DNA from: Tyto alba
Taxonomy: Eukaryota; Chordata; Aves; Strigiformes; Tytonidae
Assembly: GCF_018691265.1 (NCBI RefSeq)
Contig: NW_024881324.1
Location: 10,357,730-10,421,729, forward strand
Length of the DNA: 64,000 nt
Reading direction: 5' to 3'
Within the stretch, counting starts at the first letter, position 1. Each line of letters begins with the position of its first letter. This document shows positions 37,501-52,500 of this stretch, piece after piece. The notes beneath the pieces are model-generated. The model was not told the DNA's origin and searched no databases. It saw nothing but the letters and a program-made list of their open reading frames with translations. The position numbers were made by a program, and so were the translations under genes.

Positions 37501-40500
37501 GTCACCCAGCCTGTGCCAGCACCTCCCGACCTCCACGCCGTGGGTCTGCGCAGGCACGGGGGATGCTCCACCAGTGGCACCTGGCTGCAGTTTGCTGTGT
37601 CAGCCAGCTGGGCTGCGGAAAGGATAGGGAAGGAAGGATGTATCTTTTCCCTTTGCTCGGGAGCCACAAAAATGGATGGGGGATACTCTGGTCACGGAAA
37701 CTATGGTCATTTTGATCCCCAGGAAGACCCAGTCTCTGAAAACTAAAGGTTGCAGAAACCTTTGACAACAGACGTGGGGAAATCATAGTCCCCTCCTCCC
37801 CTCAGATATTTTGATAATAAAGGGATTTCTGAGGGAAAAGCACTGCATTAATTCTGTCCCCTCCCAAGCACCACCCTTCTCGGTTCTTTCAGAAACTCAT
37901 GAAGTAACCAGCCACAGCTTCAGACAGTTTGCTCTAAATAAATATCTGATTCAGAGTAAGATCATGGCAAAAGAGATCTCACCCTGAAAGCTGTAACACA
38001 GCCTCTTTCCATTTCAGCATTGCTAGCTGGAACAGCATTTGCAGCAGGCTGCATTTCCCATATTGCCTCACTCAGGGACGACTGAGCCTTAAAAAGAAGA
38101 GGCTGCCCAGTGAGTTAACAGAACTGAACTAGACTCAGTGCTGAATGCAAGGTAGCAGGAGAAGTATTCATCTGCCAGGCTTTGCCTTGGTGCATCTGAC
38201 AAATCTGGTTCAGCTTGATAGGCTGCGTAGCGTTAGGAGAGAAAACAAACTAATCAGAAAAGCAGTATTGGCTTAAACTACAATACTGTGACAATTTCAT
38301 ACAGAATTCCTCCTAGCACCCTCCCCAAACAGCCCCACTCTCATTACTTGTAAATGATTTAAACAAAGAAAACAACAAAACAAAACACAACCCATCCCCC
38401 CCATCCCCAACTCCAAAATCCATTAGTTATAAAATAGTTTTAACTTATTCTGTTTTAGTTAGAGAAGCCTGGATCTCTGCTTCTAAGCACTTGAAGTCCT
38501 TTCCTGAATTCTTCTGACTTCAGCAAAAGAGGGTCTGGTTTTGGTAACTTCTGCACCCAATTCTCCTTTTAGAGCATTTTGAGCTACTTGACACTGAGAT
38601 CAGCTGCACCCCGAGTCCCTGGAAAGAAGGCCTTGTCTTGGCTAAGTGGTGGGAGAAGCTATCTAGCAATTGCTTTACAGGAAATATTTCCTGGCATATT
38701 TTGTTCTCTCCTGCTCCTGCTCAAATACATTGAATGTAACAATTAACATAGGAAGTGTGAAGGAGCTGGCTTTCAACACGTCCTTCCACCTCTACCATCT
38801 GAATCACATCACACATCTCTGTTTAGTCTATTAAACGAGATACTGTTAAAGTTATCTCCCAGACAACTTTATTTAATCAGTTTCAGTTAGTAAAAAAGGT
38901 TTAGCCAACAGCTATTTCCCTCAACACAGGCTTGCAGCTTGTGAACAAAACAGCTCCCTGAAGAGCAAGAGCAGAGTTCATTGAGGAATGTGCTAATTAA
39001 AGCTGGATGAGTTTCCCTCATTAGGTGTAATTACTTTAGGTTTTGCAGGCTGTCTTCTATGGGGTGTCCTTCCTGGCTGATGTGTTGAGACTAATTAAGA
39101 AACTGCGATGTGCTAAGTGCATAATTTCCAGCAGAGACCTTCTTTTCAGTGTCCTGGCTTTCCCATTGTCCACAGTAAGTAACCTCTGTACATAAAAATA
39201 ATGTTTGCATAAACGATTAGGGGTGTATAACATAACATGCACATGTATAAAATAGATAAGAACTGTAGGGCTTTCTTTTACTGTTTAAAAATGGATTTGG
39301 ACTATTTAGAAGAAACAATACTGAGCCTGTCATGGTTGAAAGCAAAGCCTCTTGCACGAACTTCAGGGTCGCTGTCCCCGAGCAAACACAGATTGACCCC
39401 AAAGGGTGAAGGAGGTCTAATCTCTCTCTTAATCTCACAGTCCAAATAGCTGTGGATTTATCAATTTAAGGCATTTCTCTAAAGGGCAGCATGGGCCAGG
39501 AGGACATGAGAGGGTACCTAAGAGGCAGCAAAATCTCACATCTCCTTCTCTGACTCCAGCATGGCTTTAAATAAGCACTGGAGAGAAACAGATTCACAGG
39601 ACAATAATTATAGTCATAGCCAACATCAGATTGACCACAGATCACCTACTCCCTCACAGACTGTTTATTGAAATGCTGTTTATCTGGTGCTGTGGGTTGG
39701 ATGGGAACTGATGGGTTACTTAGACATGTAGGTACCACTCTGTGCAAGTGAAGCCTGCAGCCATCTCTGAATCTCAAAGGGCTGAGAACTGCTGCTTAAA
39801 TCTGGTCCACAAGCAGCTCAGCCAGCTGGCTCACTAAAAAAGTCCTGCCAGGGATGGAGACAGAGAGACTGGCTGATTTATCTGCCCAGCACAGCAGTAT
39901 TCACAATGCTGCTGTCATAACACCCCCCAGGCATCCTCACCATGCCTGCAGGATGGAGGCACAGTAAAGTCTCATTCTTTCAGTATCTCACACCCTGATG
40001 TCCAACTCCAGGCACACAAAGTATGCTCAAAAACACAAAGCCTGGTCAAAAAAGTGCAAATCAGCTTCCAGGCATCAGCAACCGACACCAGGGTTCATTT
40101 CCACCCGTTATGTTCTCTCACTGTAAATCCTCCCCTGTTGGAAAAAAAAAATGGGTGCCCAATGCACGTCTTGCACCTGCAGTTTAGGAATTAGGCTTAT
40201 GAATTGCAAAGATAAGGGTAAGTTTTATGTGGACTGTCTTACCAGGATCTGTTTTTACTTTGTTACTGAGAAGAACAAATGCTGTGGCTTGACAGCCAAT
40301 CCCTTGAGAACTTCTGGACCATCAAAAGATCCCATCTGTAAAGAAAAAAGAAAAAAACTTTAAAGCCAATCTAGTATTCTATAGAAAATGTCAGTGTTGG
40401 CAGTTTATAAAGGAGGTTTTTCTCGCAGTATCAACACATAACACTGCACCTCAGAGTAAATTCTTTTCTTTATGTTGTAACATGTGAGATATGTGAATTT

Positions 40501-43500
40501 ATCTGGCAATATTGCCATTTTTCACGTAGATGTTTTGCCTTCTCAGAAATGTAAGCACTAGCCAAATCGTATCAATTATGTTTGTCTTTCATTTTGAAAT
40601 TTCTTTCATTTTGTATTTTGTTTCCAGTTTGTGTCTATATCCTTTTGGACACTGTATACCTACAATCGAGAGCTGGTTTACCCCAAAAGCCTTGATAGAG
40701 TCATCCCGCTTTGGTTAAATCATGCTGTGGTGAGTAAGAAACACCCCTGCCTCTCGCAGAGAAGAGAGACCTTGCAACGCGTGTTCCACCATTGCATTGT
40801 GTCGCTTTCCAGAATTGTTTCACAGCTTATTCCTTCTCACCTCCTCCTTCCTACTTGTCAGAATCTGATGTTGAGCTGTACACAGCAAACAGATGCGTGT
40901 GCTTGAAGTCACCTCGAGTAGCCTTTTAGCACACAAAGAATGTCAGTGAATTGGTGTTTGTCAAACCTCTGATGTCAATGAAATGATAAGGAAAAAAAAA
41001 GAACTCTCTTCCCAGTTATTGTGGCTCAAAAAGTAGTTTCTGTAAACAGGAGTCTATGAAATACAAAATGGCTGGGAGTATAACAAAGCAGTTTGTAATT
41101 TTTAAAAAAGGTGAAAGAACCAAAGAACATCTGACAGCTCTACAGCTAATAAGCTAATGTGTGCACAGCTTTGAATAGCTGAATTGCAGTGATTGTTTAC
41201 AGATTTTCTATAAATACTTTCCAGATTTCTCCTTCATTTGCTCTGGCTGTTTTTATGATGTGTTGAATAATCACATATTTCTCATCAGTCAAGTGTAAGG
41301 AGGCTGACAGTAACATGGAAACCGTGGGTGGATTGTAAGGTCAGGGAGGCCTCGTGGGGCTGATGGGAAGGGGGAGAGAAGGGAGAGGTTCAGCGCTAGT
41401 CTGAATCAGAGAAGCCAAAAAGTATGAAATAATTGCACAGCAGACTCATTTCTCTCCAGATTTCATTTCTTAAGTACAACGCTTTGCAACCCACTGCAGC
41501 GGCTCCCGACGCGTGTTGAAGGTAAACGCGGGTGGCTTTGGGGTTCCTGCCTGAGGACACTTGCTAAAGGCTTTGAGCAGCCACTTGATTTAAACAGGCG
41601 CATTCAGATACGTGTGCCTGGAATCCAAACACACCGAGGCATGTCCGCATTGCTGATATCCGAGTGATAAACTGCAGCCATGGTGCACTTTTAACCTTAT
41701 CACCTGCTCCCTGCCCACCCATTCATCTCCACCAGGGCCTTTACGCGGCTGTCCGTACCTCCACACAGTCACAAACAGGCACCACTTTCCCTCAAAACCA
41801 TCGTCCAAGAAAAATAAAGATTCCTTTTGTCCCCAGCATCATGCTAGTTTCAGGTCCAGGCTTTGGTATGGGTGACTGGTTGAAGTTTAAAATCTTCAGG
41901 GTGTTGGAAGTGCTAGGGAAAGGGAGAGCACAGGGTGGAGCTGAGAGGAGATGGGCTTTGCTGCTTGTTTTAATCCTGGCGCACAGCTGAGAATTTGCCC
42001 TTTCCATTTCCACATTTGTTTATGACATGGGATGGTTGAGAGGTGCTAGAACGTACATTTTTATTTCATGTGCAAGAACTCTCTGCAGGAATCCCTCAAA
42101 CGTATTTGTTATAACTTCTTTCTTACCCTACCTACATCTACATTTCATAACAGAGTCAGTCTGACAACAACATAAAGCTTTTCCATCTCAGAAATGTCAA
42201 AAACAGGTGTTAAAAAAGGAAAACAATACTTCCTCAAAATTATTTTGATGAGAGAGAAGCTTCACATAAAGCAAACCTCTATCACAACCTAGTATTTTAT
42301 TTCTAAGCTCTTAATACTCTGCAGACATCTTGTGCTTGACAGTTCCTGGGTGGGAAATCTTTCCAGTCACTATCGAGCGTAAAACATCTGCCGCCAGCGT
42401 AGACTGATCCCTGCTATTGACAATCCCTACGTTTTGGGACTCCTTCCAACAGGTGCCTTCAGGCTTAGCTGAGGCATTTGTTTCTTCCAACCCAAAATAT
42501 CCACCAGGTTGGATATTTCCATCCCTTCCAAACCACAAGGAAGATCCAGGGAGCTACGGACAGTTTAAGGGACAATTTCCAAGTTCTGATTGTCAAGAAG
42601 ACACTTTTTCTTTGGGTTCTTTTCCTTGCACATTGCTATACTTTATGGCTGTGAGATTGCAGACATTTCATGGCAGACTGAGGCAGCATCTAGCTGGCTT
42701 TGGTGGAAAAAGACATCGGTATATCAGTAGTAGACATCAGTGCCATATCATTTGCAGTGGGAGTATTTTTTTTCTCTCTCTGTCTATTTTAACATTGTAA
42801 ATAGGGAAAGCATATGTTGTTATGTAACTGAAGAGGGAACCTAAAAAATAATTATGCAAAACCACTTCAGGAATACCAAGCTCGAGTTCGTGGTGATGCT
42901 GCAGCACCTTCCTTGCAAAAATGAACTAGCCATTTATTTTTCTCACATTTACTGCTCTTACAGTGGGAAAATGTTGTTGCCTACCTGGTAGCCCAGAGTC
43001 GTACAGAGAGCATTACATTTGGGGCATGTTTTTGTACTCTGAACAGAAACATTCGCCGTTTTGCAGAAAGGATGGCTAATGCAGAAAGGAATCTTGCTAA
43101 TATTTGAAGGACAAATTCTCCAGACTACCTAGGTTTCTCTCTTTGTCTTTCTACTGAGTTTAACCCAAAGGCTGTGCCTCCGTTTCCATTTCCGTTTGCC
43201 TGGGATAATTATGTTTTACCATCTTTATACAAAGCTTTGAGCTTCATGGATTAAAAAAAAAAAAAAAAAAAAAAAAGCACAACAAATTATTTATGTCTCA
43301 AACACAATTATTTTATTTGAACAAGATTTTTGAAGTGGAAGATGGCTGAGACAAAAGATATGATGGCAAATTCATCAAGTCAAATTGTTTATTTCTTTCC
43401 CTGTTGTCCCTTTTCAAGCAACACCTGGGTGCTCTCGAGAAGGCGACTAACTGCTGGAGGCAGCTTGGATTAAATCATATACATGTATTATTCAATTTAA

Positions 43501-46500
43501 TGGCAGTATAGGGGAACACCACATTTTGAAAGGGCTGGCAGAATTGAATGCTAAACAAAGAGAGGCAGTGGTGGGCCAGAAGAGATCACTCAAAATCATT
43601 TTAATCTATAACAAAAGAAAAGATATGCATCAACATTGACCAGATGTGTTCATAAAAAATGGCAATGGTACAATTGCCTTTTTGCAAAGGAGGTTTATTT
43701 TTTCAGTCTGTAAGGCACAGTTCTTGTAAAACACAAATTTTCTTGTAAAAACCACAATTTCTTTATTTTCAGACTGAAGCTAAGTTTATTTTAGCCATCC
43801 CTTTTTGTAATTTATTCTGTAACCATGTCACCCTCTCACCTTGACAAAAATCAGCATTTTAGTGTCCTGGGTAATTTACTGACACACAGTTTTGTACTGT
43901 GCATGTTCTGAAGACCTTGTAAGCTAAATGACGAAGAATAAAAAATGAGGAATGGTAAATGGAGGCACAGAAGAAAAATTACTTACCTGGCAGACTTTCA
44001 GCAAAGATAACAGACCCCACATGGCCTGAGCCTCTCAAGCTCCTTTGCACTTTGCCCCAACGTAGCTAAGCAGTATCTGAATGTAAAAGAAAATGTAAGG
44101 GAGTGAAAGAACAACCTGGGTGCTTAGAAGTAATTTTCCTTCACTGAAACAAGCCACCGATGCCCTGACAGTAAGAATACCAGCAAGACTTGCCATGTGC
44201 CCTCTCATCTTGGAGCTTCTTGGTATCTACCAACTCTACAAGCTGCTTGTGTGCTGCCCACCTAGCTAAACCGTTGCCTTCCCTCGTGTGGACACAACTA
44301 AATCAACACAAATCTTATTTTGGATCAGTATGATTTGCTTCCATCTGGAGAAGAAAACAAGTTCTATGAACACAATGTGTTACTCCTATGTGACGGCAAC
44401 TATGCAAAGGATTATATTTTCCTGCAGCTATTTTAGGAAGCTGCTACAACACTAACCAGTCAAGGGGGTGCAAAATCAATGTGTGGAGCAGAACTCGCTT
44501 TTCCGGCCACTCTAACTGGACTCCTGCTCCAGGTGTGTACACAAGAACCACCTCAGGTTCATCTTTGACCATCTTAAATGATTCTCCTTGAAACTGATAT
44601 TTAATGCTTAATAATTCTTGCATATTTACAGAAGAGAGAAACATTTCCATTTGTCTGCATTTCACAGTATCTCAATTTTAAGCTGTCTGGCAACTATGGA
44701 CATTCATAGGCTTGCAATTACATTCAGCTTTTGGCAAAGGTGAAGAATGTGTGTGTGAGGGATATGGAACATGAAATTAACCACCCCACACATTTAAGAG
44801 CAAAGATGCTTAGCTTTTCCCACCACTACATATATATTTTTTTGAAGTTTCCATTTCTGTTGACATAAGCCCATTTCCTCAGGGAGAAAGTATGTGTTTC
44901 ACAGACAAATGTTATGGCAGGGAATCCTCCCTGGCTGCTGCTACAGGTGCAGTCTCCCCAACCCACCCTGCAAAGGAGCAGCTGGAGACAAATATTCCAC
45001 AGCAAAGGATGTGTCCCTTCAGTCTCATGTCAGCTTCCAGATGCAGCGCAACATCAGCTTCTTAGAGTACATATCTAATGTCAGGGAGAAATGCAATTAA
45101 AATTCTGGCATTGATACGGAGACAAAACATTTGCTAGGAAGCAAGAGGATATCCAGCCAGGGCCTTATTTCCAGAAATGCATGCATGCACACACGAAATG
45201 TTATCTCTGAAGCTCTTTTACCTTTGATCATACAATTCGTCCGATGTTTCATCCATTTTTCACAATAATGCTCCCAAACTACCTGCACGTCTCAGAAAAA
45301 GTAGAAAAAAAAACCCCAAAACGTTGCCTTTCAGATGAGCATGAACAGACCTGGAAAGGGCAGAAACAGATGGTAGCTGAGAGTTGAGAGAGGACTGCTG
45401 CTGGAGTTAAGCTGAGCAATAGCTTCCTGACTAATTTGTCACCACACCTGTTCAGTAACAGGACTTCTTGTGCCTCCCGCTCTACCCATAAAATAAACCT
45501 GTGGTTCCCTGAAAATGCACTGATGGCTGAGAATATAAAAGACAGGTAGTAACTCTAAGAGAGAACCTAAATTCGGCAATGTACCAATTAAAGAGATAAA
45601 ATGAACAATAATACTTAAGCTCCTCACTCCCTGAAAAACAAAGAGGTTAAGAGAGGAAGAAAAACGTATAAGGACAGATTACGAAAGAAAATTTTAAAGG
45701 AGGCATTTGAACAAAACCAATATCATAGCACAATAAATCAGAAGAGGGAATTTGTTCCAAAATGAAGCCAAGAAAGGAGAAAGCATACACAGATTCAGAA
45801 AATTATGAGGAGTATAAAACTAAATAGAGGCTGTGGTGACAGGAATCCATTTAGTTTTATTATGCTCAGATAACACAGGCTGTAATTGTTTATGAAAGCA
45901 ACCAACCCAAGGAAATTTCCATAGACAAGAGGACATTTCCCAGCGAAGAGATGAGTAACTGAGTAAACACCTCAAGGGTCAACCAATGAACACTGGCTTC
46001 ATGAGCCTCATAAGACAGCACCGAAGTGGGTTTTTTCTTTGCAGTAACATACCGATGGAGAAGATACAAGCATGAGGATTGGCCACAAGTGGTTGTCAGC
46101 ACACAAGCTCTGTGGGGAATCTGTCTGAAAGGAGAAACATGGGCAGTTTTTCAAAAGTACTTGATGGTGTCGAACTGTGCCCAGTGGAGTTTAGTTTGGC
46201 CAGTGGTAACTGTTTGTGAAAAATCCCCTGCTAAAGTCTCACATGTTAATGGAAAACAGACACGAAGGGTATGTAAATGCAGACGAATTAGAAACAGCCA
46301 GCTATGGTCAACCAAGGCATCATTTCCTTCACTCCGGAGTCAAACAGGGTCAAACCGAGTCAAACTGCGACGCACGCGTTAGGCGTACGAGTGATCTCAG
46401 CAGCTCTGGGGAGATTATTCATGGGCTTAAAACTCAGCCTAGGCTTGAGCCTGCAGCTGAACACAAACTCTACCCAACCCTCTCTTCTCAGTCCCAAGAA

Positions 46501-49500
46501 ACTTGCTTTTACTTACTTTCTCAACAGCAAAACGAGGATATAACATTGAATAAATACACAAAACTGCTCAAAATATGGGAAGTAAAAATTCCATTTGGTC
46601 TTACCAAACAGTGGAAATAATACCCAGAGAGGACTATTTATTTCAGTTTAAACTCATGAACCTGAAACGTATCCTGGGAAACACACAACATAGGGTAGGA
46701 AACAAAAAATAAATAAGCAGGAGAATGTTATAATTTTATTCTTCTCCACAGGAGATGAGTTAGCATGCCAATATTTCAGATAAAGTTCAGCATATGTTTA
46801 AGAAACTTTCTTCCCCCTGTATTCATATGCCAGAGTTTATGAGAAACAAAAAGAATTTTGCAATTTTGCAAATAGTTCAGACTCACCTGAGTTTGTCAGG
46901 AAAAAAGCAAAGAAAGTAAACACAAGTTAGAAATCATAAGTGCCAAAAAGAGCCACAGATGATTTTTAAATTGAATGTTTGGAATCAGAATTCAGAATAT
47001 AAGTGTGATTAGTTAACAAAATGTCTCCGATAATTTTGAAAGTCCAATAACTTTTGTCCTTCCACTGTAAAAAATAAATTTTAAAAAAGGCATTTAAAAT
47101 ACTTCTGTCCTTACAAAATTCGTCAGCTGAAAGCTTTCTTCAACAGAGGTTATTAGAAAAATAAATATAGTCATATAAATAATTAATATAGTTAATTAAT
47201 AAGTACTAATAGGATTCCAGCCAAGAGAAGAAAAAAGCTCTCTGGTTGAGTTCTGTTCATTGAGAGCTTGATCAGTACACACAGCTATTGTTTTAGCCCA
47301 TTTTCCTTACCTCGGAGTGAAATAGTTTTTTTCTCCCCCTGTGATAATTATCTTTGACAGTTTCACTGTTTATATGTGAAACTGAGAAACTGTTAATTGA
47401 AATAAAAAATGAGTCACTGTTTCCAGCAATTTTTGCCAGTGTTTTGATCTGTGTCAATCTGAGTTTAATAATTAAGTTTTCTTTAAAGCAAGAGGCAAAA
47501 CTGTATATTTTAATTTGGCTCCATACAAATACTGCACTCTGCAGACATACGTCAGTTTAAGGATATTTAATGGCCATGCACTAGAGACCTATGGTAAAAA
47601 TAACTTGAATGAGAAAATACATCTTTTTTATTGAGAAGGATACGAGAAGTCTTTAAAGCCTTTCAGCAAATATGATTAACTATGATATATGGTTTATCAC
47701 TAACGATGCTGCCAAAGGCAACGTCTAGTGGCTGTGAGAGGGAAAAAATTTGGAAAGCCAACTGCGTGTCTTAGGTAAAGGGCAGGCTTTGCACCCTGTA
47801 GCCAGCCACGTGTTCCTCTGGTGTCTGGTGTATAAATATACATCTGCTCTCATAAACATGTTAGGTTATTTGGTAGAAATTCCACAGTGATTTTACTGTT
47901 AATGGACAAACTGGGCTCAGCAGAAATATGTGAAGTCACCACTGGACTCTGGGATAGCAGAAGTGCAAGGGAAGATTTTCTCACGTGTTTTTTGGGCCTG
48001 GGGTGTATGTGTGCACGAGAAGGAAGTGGGAAAAAGAAAAGAAGCTTTATATCCACAAAGGAAAAATGCTAAACCAAAAGATTTTCATCCTGGTAGTGTA
48101 TTGAAGTAGCTGAGAACTGTTGTAGAAATCTGTCTTGAGAAGGCATTTGCATGGCAACTTTAAATGACCCTACAAAACCCATGTCTAGTTCATATATACA
48201 GTGATCCTCTCTAACTGGGAATAGGCTAATAGTCTATCAATAAAATTGGGTTAATATATAGCAAAACATTTTTTAAAAGACGCAATTATTTGTACAGAAG
48301 ACATAGCACATGTTTTTGTAGGTCATGTGCCAGTGTCATCATTGGACGTGGGAAGAAAGAAGCTTTCCTATGCCACAACAATTTTTTTTTTTTTTTTTTT
48401 TCCAAATCAGGATAAATCCAAGACCTTTAACAAACTGTTCCCCAAACAAGAGGAAGACAGCCCCACTCCTGAATGCTTTTGCTGCTCTTAGAGGTGGAAG
48501 CACTCTTCCAGGGAGTGGGAAGCTCGGCTTCAAGCCCCTGTGAATCAAGCATAGCAGAAATTTGAACCTACCCCTTCCACTAAAATCTTGGCTATTTCCA
48601 AAAGCACCCAAATTTTCCAGCTTTGCCAATGACATTCAAACTTCTTTTGATTTACAGGCCTCTGAGTATTTTCTCTAACTCCTCTATAAGTGGAGGAGAG
48701 CCCGCCAAAAGAAGACTAATTGAGCAAATCAGCATTTTCTAGATCAACATAGAATAGAAAGAAGGGCTCCCAGCCATCTTTTTCAACCACTACCAGTTTG
48801 CTACCCACCTGCAGTGCCAATGCATGTGTTGGAGCCGTGGGTTCCCCGTCGCCACCCCCAGCTTGTTGCTCCCCGTGCCAGCACCGTGCCGCCTGCCCGT
48901 TGTTAGCGTGCCGCTCCAGCGTGTCTCTGCCCATCACCCAGAGTAGTGCCGCTCACTCCTGGGAGGCAAAGGAGAAACTCTAAATGAGGTGCAAAGCTCT
49001 GCTCTTCTCTTCCCCTCTTCCTGTGGGATTTGGGTGCTGTAAGGCAGCGCAAAGATGTTTGAACTGAGAAAGAGAAGAAGTAGGCTAAGCAAGTGGAGAC
49101 ATTGGTGGTCTTAGTCATGAGAGCTTGCTCCCTCCAGAAGAGGAGAGCTCCCGTTTCTCCATGCTTTCATTCTCTGCTTTGGGACCTCTGGAGTCTGCAT
49201 GGCCCTTGGTAGATGGTTCACAGGAAAACTGAGGCGCTGTCAGAGATGCCCAGGGGATGCCTGGCAGAATCACACTCACCTTCTTGCCTAGATTCTCCTC
49301 TAAAGGGCTTGCCCAACTCCCCTGGGTGGTTGCTTCCCTGCATGCCCTTGCTACATATTTCCCAGTATAATGCTAAACCTCTCTTTAGGAAAACTGAACC
49401 AATCGCCCTTGGTCCTACCCATGATGGACACGGAGAACTTGTCCATCACAGTCATCACTGTATCAACCTCTTGAGCCTTTGAAACCTCTCTCATTTTCCT

Positions 49501-52500
49501 TTTCTCTCTACAAGCAACGACACATTCAGTCCTGATTTCTACGCCTGTCTTTGGACTGCTTTCCTGTTCATACTTTCTTGCTGTTTGTGCTGTCTTTTGC
49601 TGGACATGCTCCAAATTATCTGCACTTGTCAAAATGGGGTGCCCTAAATCAGAGAGAGAATGCCAGCCAAAACCTCCTCAGTTCAAGTGGAGCAGCAAGC
49701 AGCATAGTTACTTCCCAGGTCTTTCTTACACACAATACTCTTGTTAATACCATCCCAGAACGCTTTTTCTATTAAAGCAGCATCATACTGCTGACTTGTA
49801 CTTATTTAACATTCACTCTGAGAAAAAAATGCCCCAAACTAAGGAAATAAGTATATAAAATAACCCGCACTAAAAACTGTTCGCTTCAACAAAGGATTGT
49901 TTCACCAGGTCACTCCCACTAAATCCCTCTTAGGACAGCAATAATGTGGCTGGAACAGCCAGTTTATAGTTGTTAAAAGTGTTTAAGTTAATGAAAAGAC
50001 CAGCAAGGACATTTCATGTAGCCCAAAGGAATTTTGTAACCCACTGGATGTCAGACGAAAACCAGGACTTACATCCACTTTGCATAACGGACAAATCCAC
50101 TGTGAAAGGCTAAAGCCTAAAAGTGGGGACAAAGTGCAAGTTTTCCATCATTGTTGTCTTGCATGGGCATTTTGGACAAACTATTGACCATCTATGGAAA
50201 ATAAACTTTTTTTTAGTCATTCTAAAAGCAGCTTAACACATAGATTTCTGACTAAAAGACAGTTACGGGATTGTATATGGAAACTATGTGCAACAAAGAC
50301 ATTTTTCTGGTTAAATGAATCTAGGAATCGCTTGTACTGATACAACGAGACCTCTGCTATCAATCAAGTGGGTTGTAGAGCTGAAGAGTATCTTTGTGAA
50401 ACAGAACAGGGGAAAACCTCAGTGCCAATGAGTGTGAGGAACTGGAACATCAAATAATCCTTTTCTATCTCTTTTCTCTGAAAAATGATAACTGAGATGG
50501 AAAGGTTATTTTGTTAGTAGGACATCCAGGTACGAATAGCAGCTCCTGGGGGTGCTGGGGGGCCTGAGGGAGGACATGCAGCTTCCAGTGAGCTGTCACT
50601 TGTCATGGCAGACAAAAATGGATGTCTGACTCTTAAGCAAATAGGTGAAGAATGTTTTCATGCATGCTGTATGTAGCTCAATGTTCATTTAGGGAACTTC
50701 ATGTCTATTTGTGGCAACTTGTACTATAAATGTACAGCAATAAAACTTTGACACCATACTACCAGATCAGATACTCAGCGCAGCTTCTGACAAATACAAA
50801 CATTGAAGGTACTAGAACCACTTCCCTGGGACAAGAAGAAATTTCCTACCATATACCCAGCAGGTTGTGCCTTTAGGGAAAAACAAAAAAATCATTAGCT
50901 TGGTGGTTTTTTCTATTTAAAAGTCTATCTATCTTTCTCTGCTGCCCTTCCTCCCTTCCTTCCCCCATCTACACATGAAACTGATTAGTTAATAGGAATT
51001 TAACCAACTAGTCAGCTACAGTTGTTGCTATAGTTTTCTCACATTTCACCTCATTGAGTGTTTTTGCTGTCTTGTTCCCCAGCGCTGTTTAGGTTTTCTG
51101 TCCTAGGTATTGCAACTTAAAACTATAATTTACTTGCACAGCAAGCATTATTACAAAATTTTAGTGGAGAAATTTCAGCCCAACAAATTATTTTCTGAAG
51201 TTGCCACAAATCAGCCAACAAGTTGAGGTGCTAACAACCCCATAGCTCCGCATTTCCCATTTAACATCCGAGCCCAGAAGGACTTCTGCTGTGCTCCCAA
51301 CCTCCCTCCCCACAGCGAGGAGCATCCATCTTGGAGGCAGCTCCCCACCACAAAACAGTCAGTGCCACCAAGCTGGCTGCCCTGTGCTGAAAATCTTCCA
51401 TGCTTGGAGAGTTATCAAAAAGGCCCTTGAAACTGAGGCTGCTTAATACAATTTAAACTCTTTGACAAAAACAGAGAGAAGAAAAAAAGCCCTTCTCCAG
51501 CAAGCTAACTCTTTACTAACTCTTGGTTAAGCTTGTTTGAAGTTCCCTCATCATCTTGAATCACAGCTAACATAAGTCCTATGTATGTTTACCACCATTT
51601 ACAAAGAGAAACAAAGCACACTGCAATTGCACTGGAGTAAATAATAAATGACAATCTATAAAATACAATAACAACTTGAAAAGAACATGAAGGCAATTCA
51701 GCAACTGCTTAATGAGTTCAAAGAAGAGACTTCTGACATCCTCAAAAGCACATAACAATAGACTTCAATATCTTTTGTACTCTAACGGGAATTACCAAAA
51801 CATTTATGGCATTATAAAATGTAAAAGGAAACCTCACCTATTACAAAGTAATGCAGATCATTTGACAAGCAGATCTCATTACAGTACTTTTTACAGCATA
51901 CTAACAAGAAAATTTCTGTGCTCGTTACTGCAGGGGGACTTATTCACTAGTATACATGTATGTGTACAATTACATTGAGTATTGTTAAATAATCCTTTGC
52001 TCACGGGCAGGCTCTTGGGCTTTGTGACCAGCAGTGACTGAGGGCAAGGTGCTGTGGCTGGTCAGTGACGGACTCTCTTTTCTCCACAGCACACGGCTGT
52101 ATTGCCATTTGCTGTCCTGGAAATCCTTGCCCTGCCGCACCGTTACCCAGCAAAGAAGAAGGGATTGATCCTACTAGGATTTGTCACTTTTCTGTATATC
52201 AGTTGGTAAGAAACACATACTTTAAAACATTTTTTCCAAGTGACCTACTTTGTAAAACAAGGTCAAACGCTGTACTTAGATTTAAGTTCTCGTGCAGGCA
52301 CATGGGATACAGCCGTCTGTTCTGTGGAGAAGTCATTTAAATTTCAGCTGAGACCCATGAAAACTATTTCCAGACATAGGCAGAGCAGGTTTCTTCAAAC
52401 ACAATACAGGTTCTGAGACCATACATAGTATCTCCTGCTCTTCTAAGGCCTCTTACAGAAAAGCAACTAAATTGTCATAAACTCCTGGGTACTTTGAGTT

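Noticed and set aside
37480..37530. GGTGACCGTGGGCCAGTCAC resembling the MIR core
   Set aside because: Only about 20 bases fit and the following lines of the SINE are absent.
49351..49632. 93-codon - strand frame with a charged, protein-like composition
   Set aside because: No splice sites or family match could be found, and it lies within an ADTRP intron. Chance is the simpler reading.
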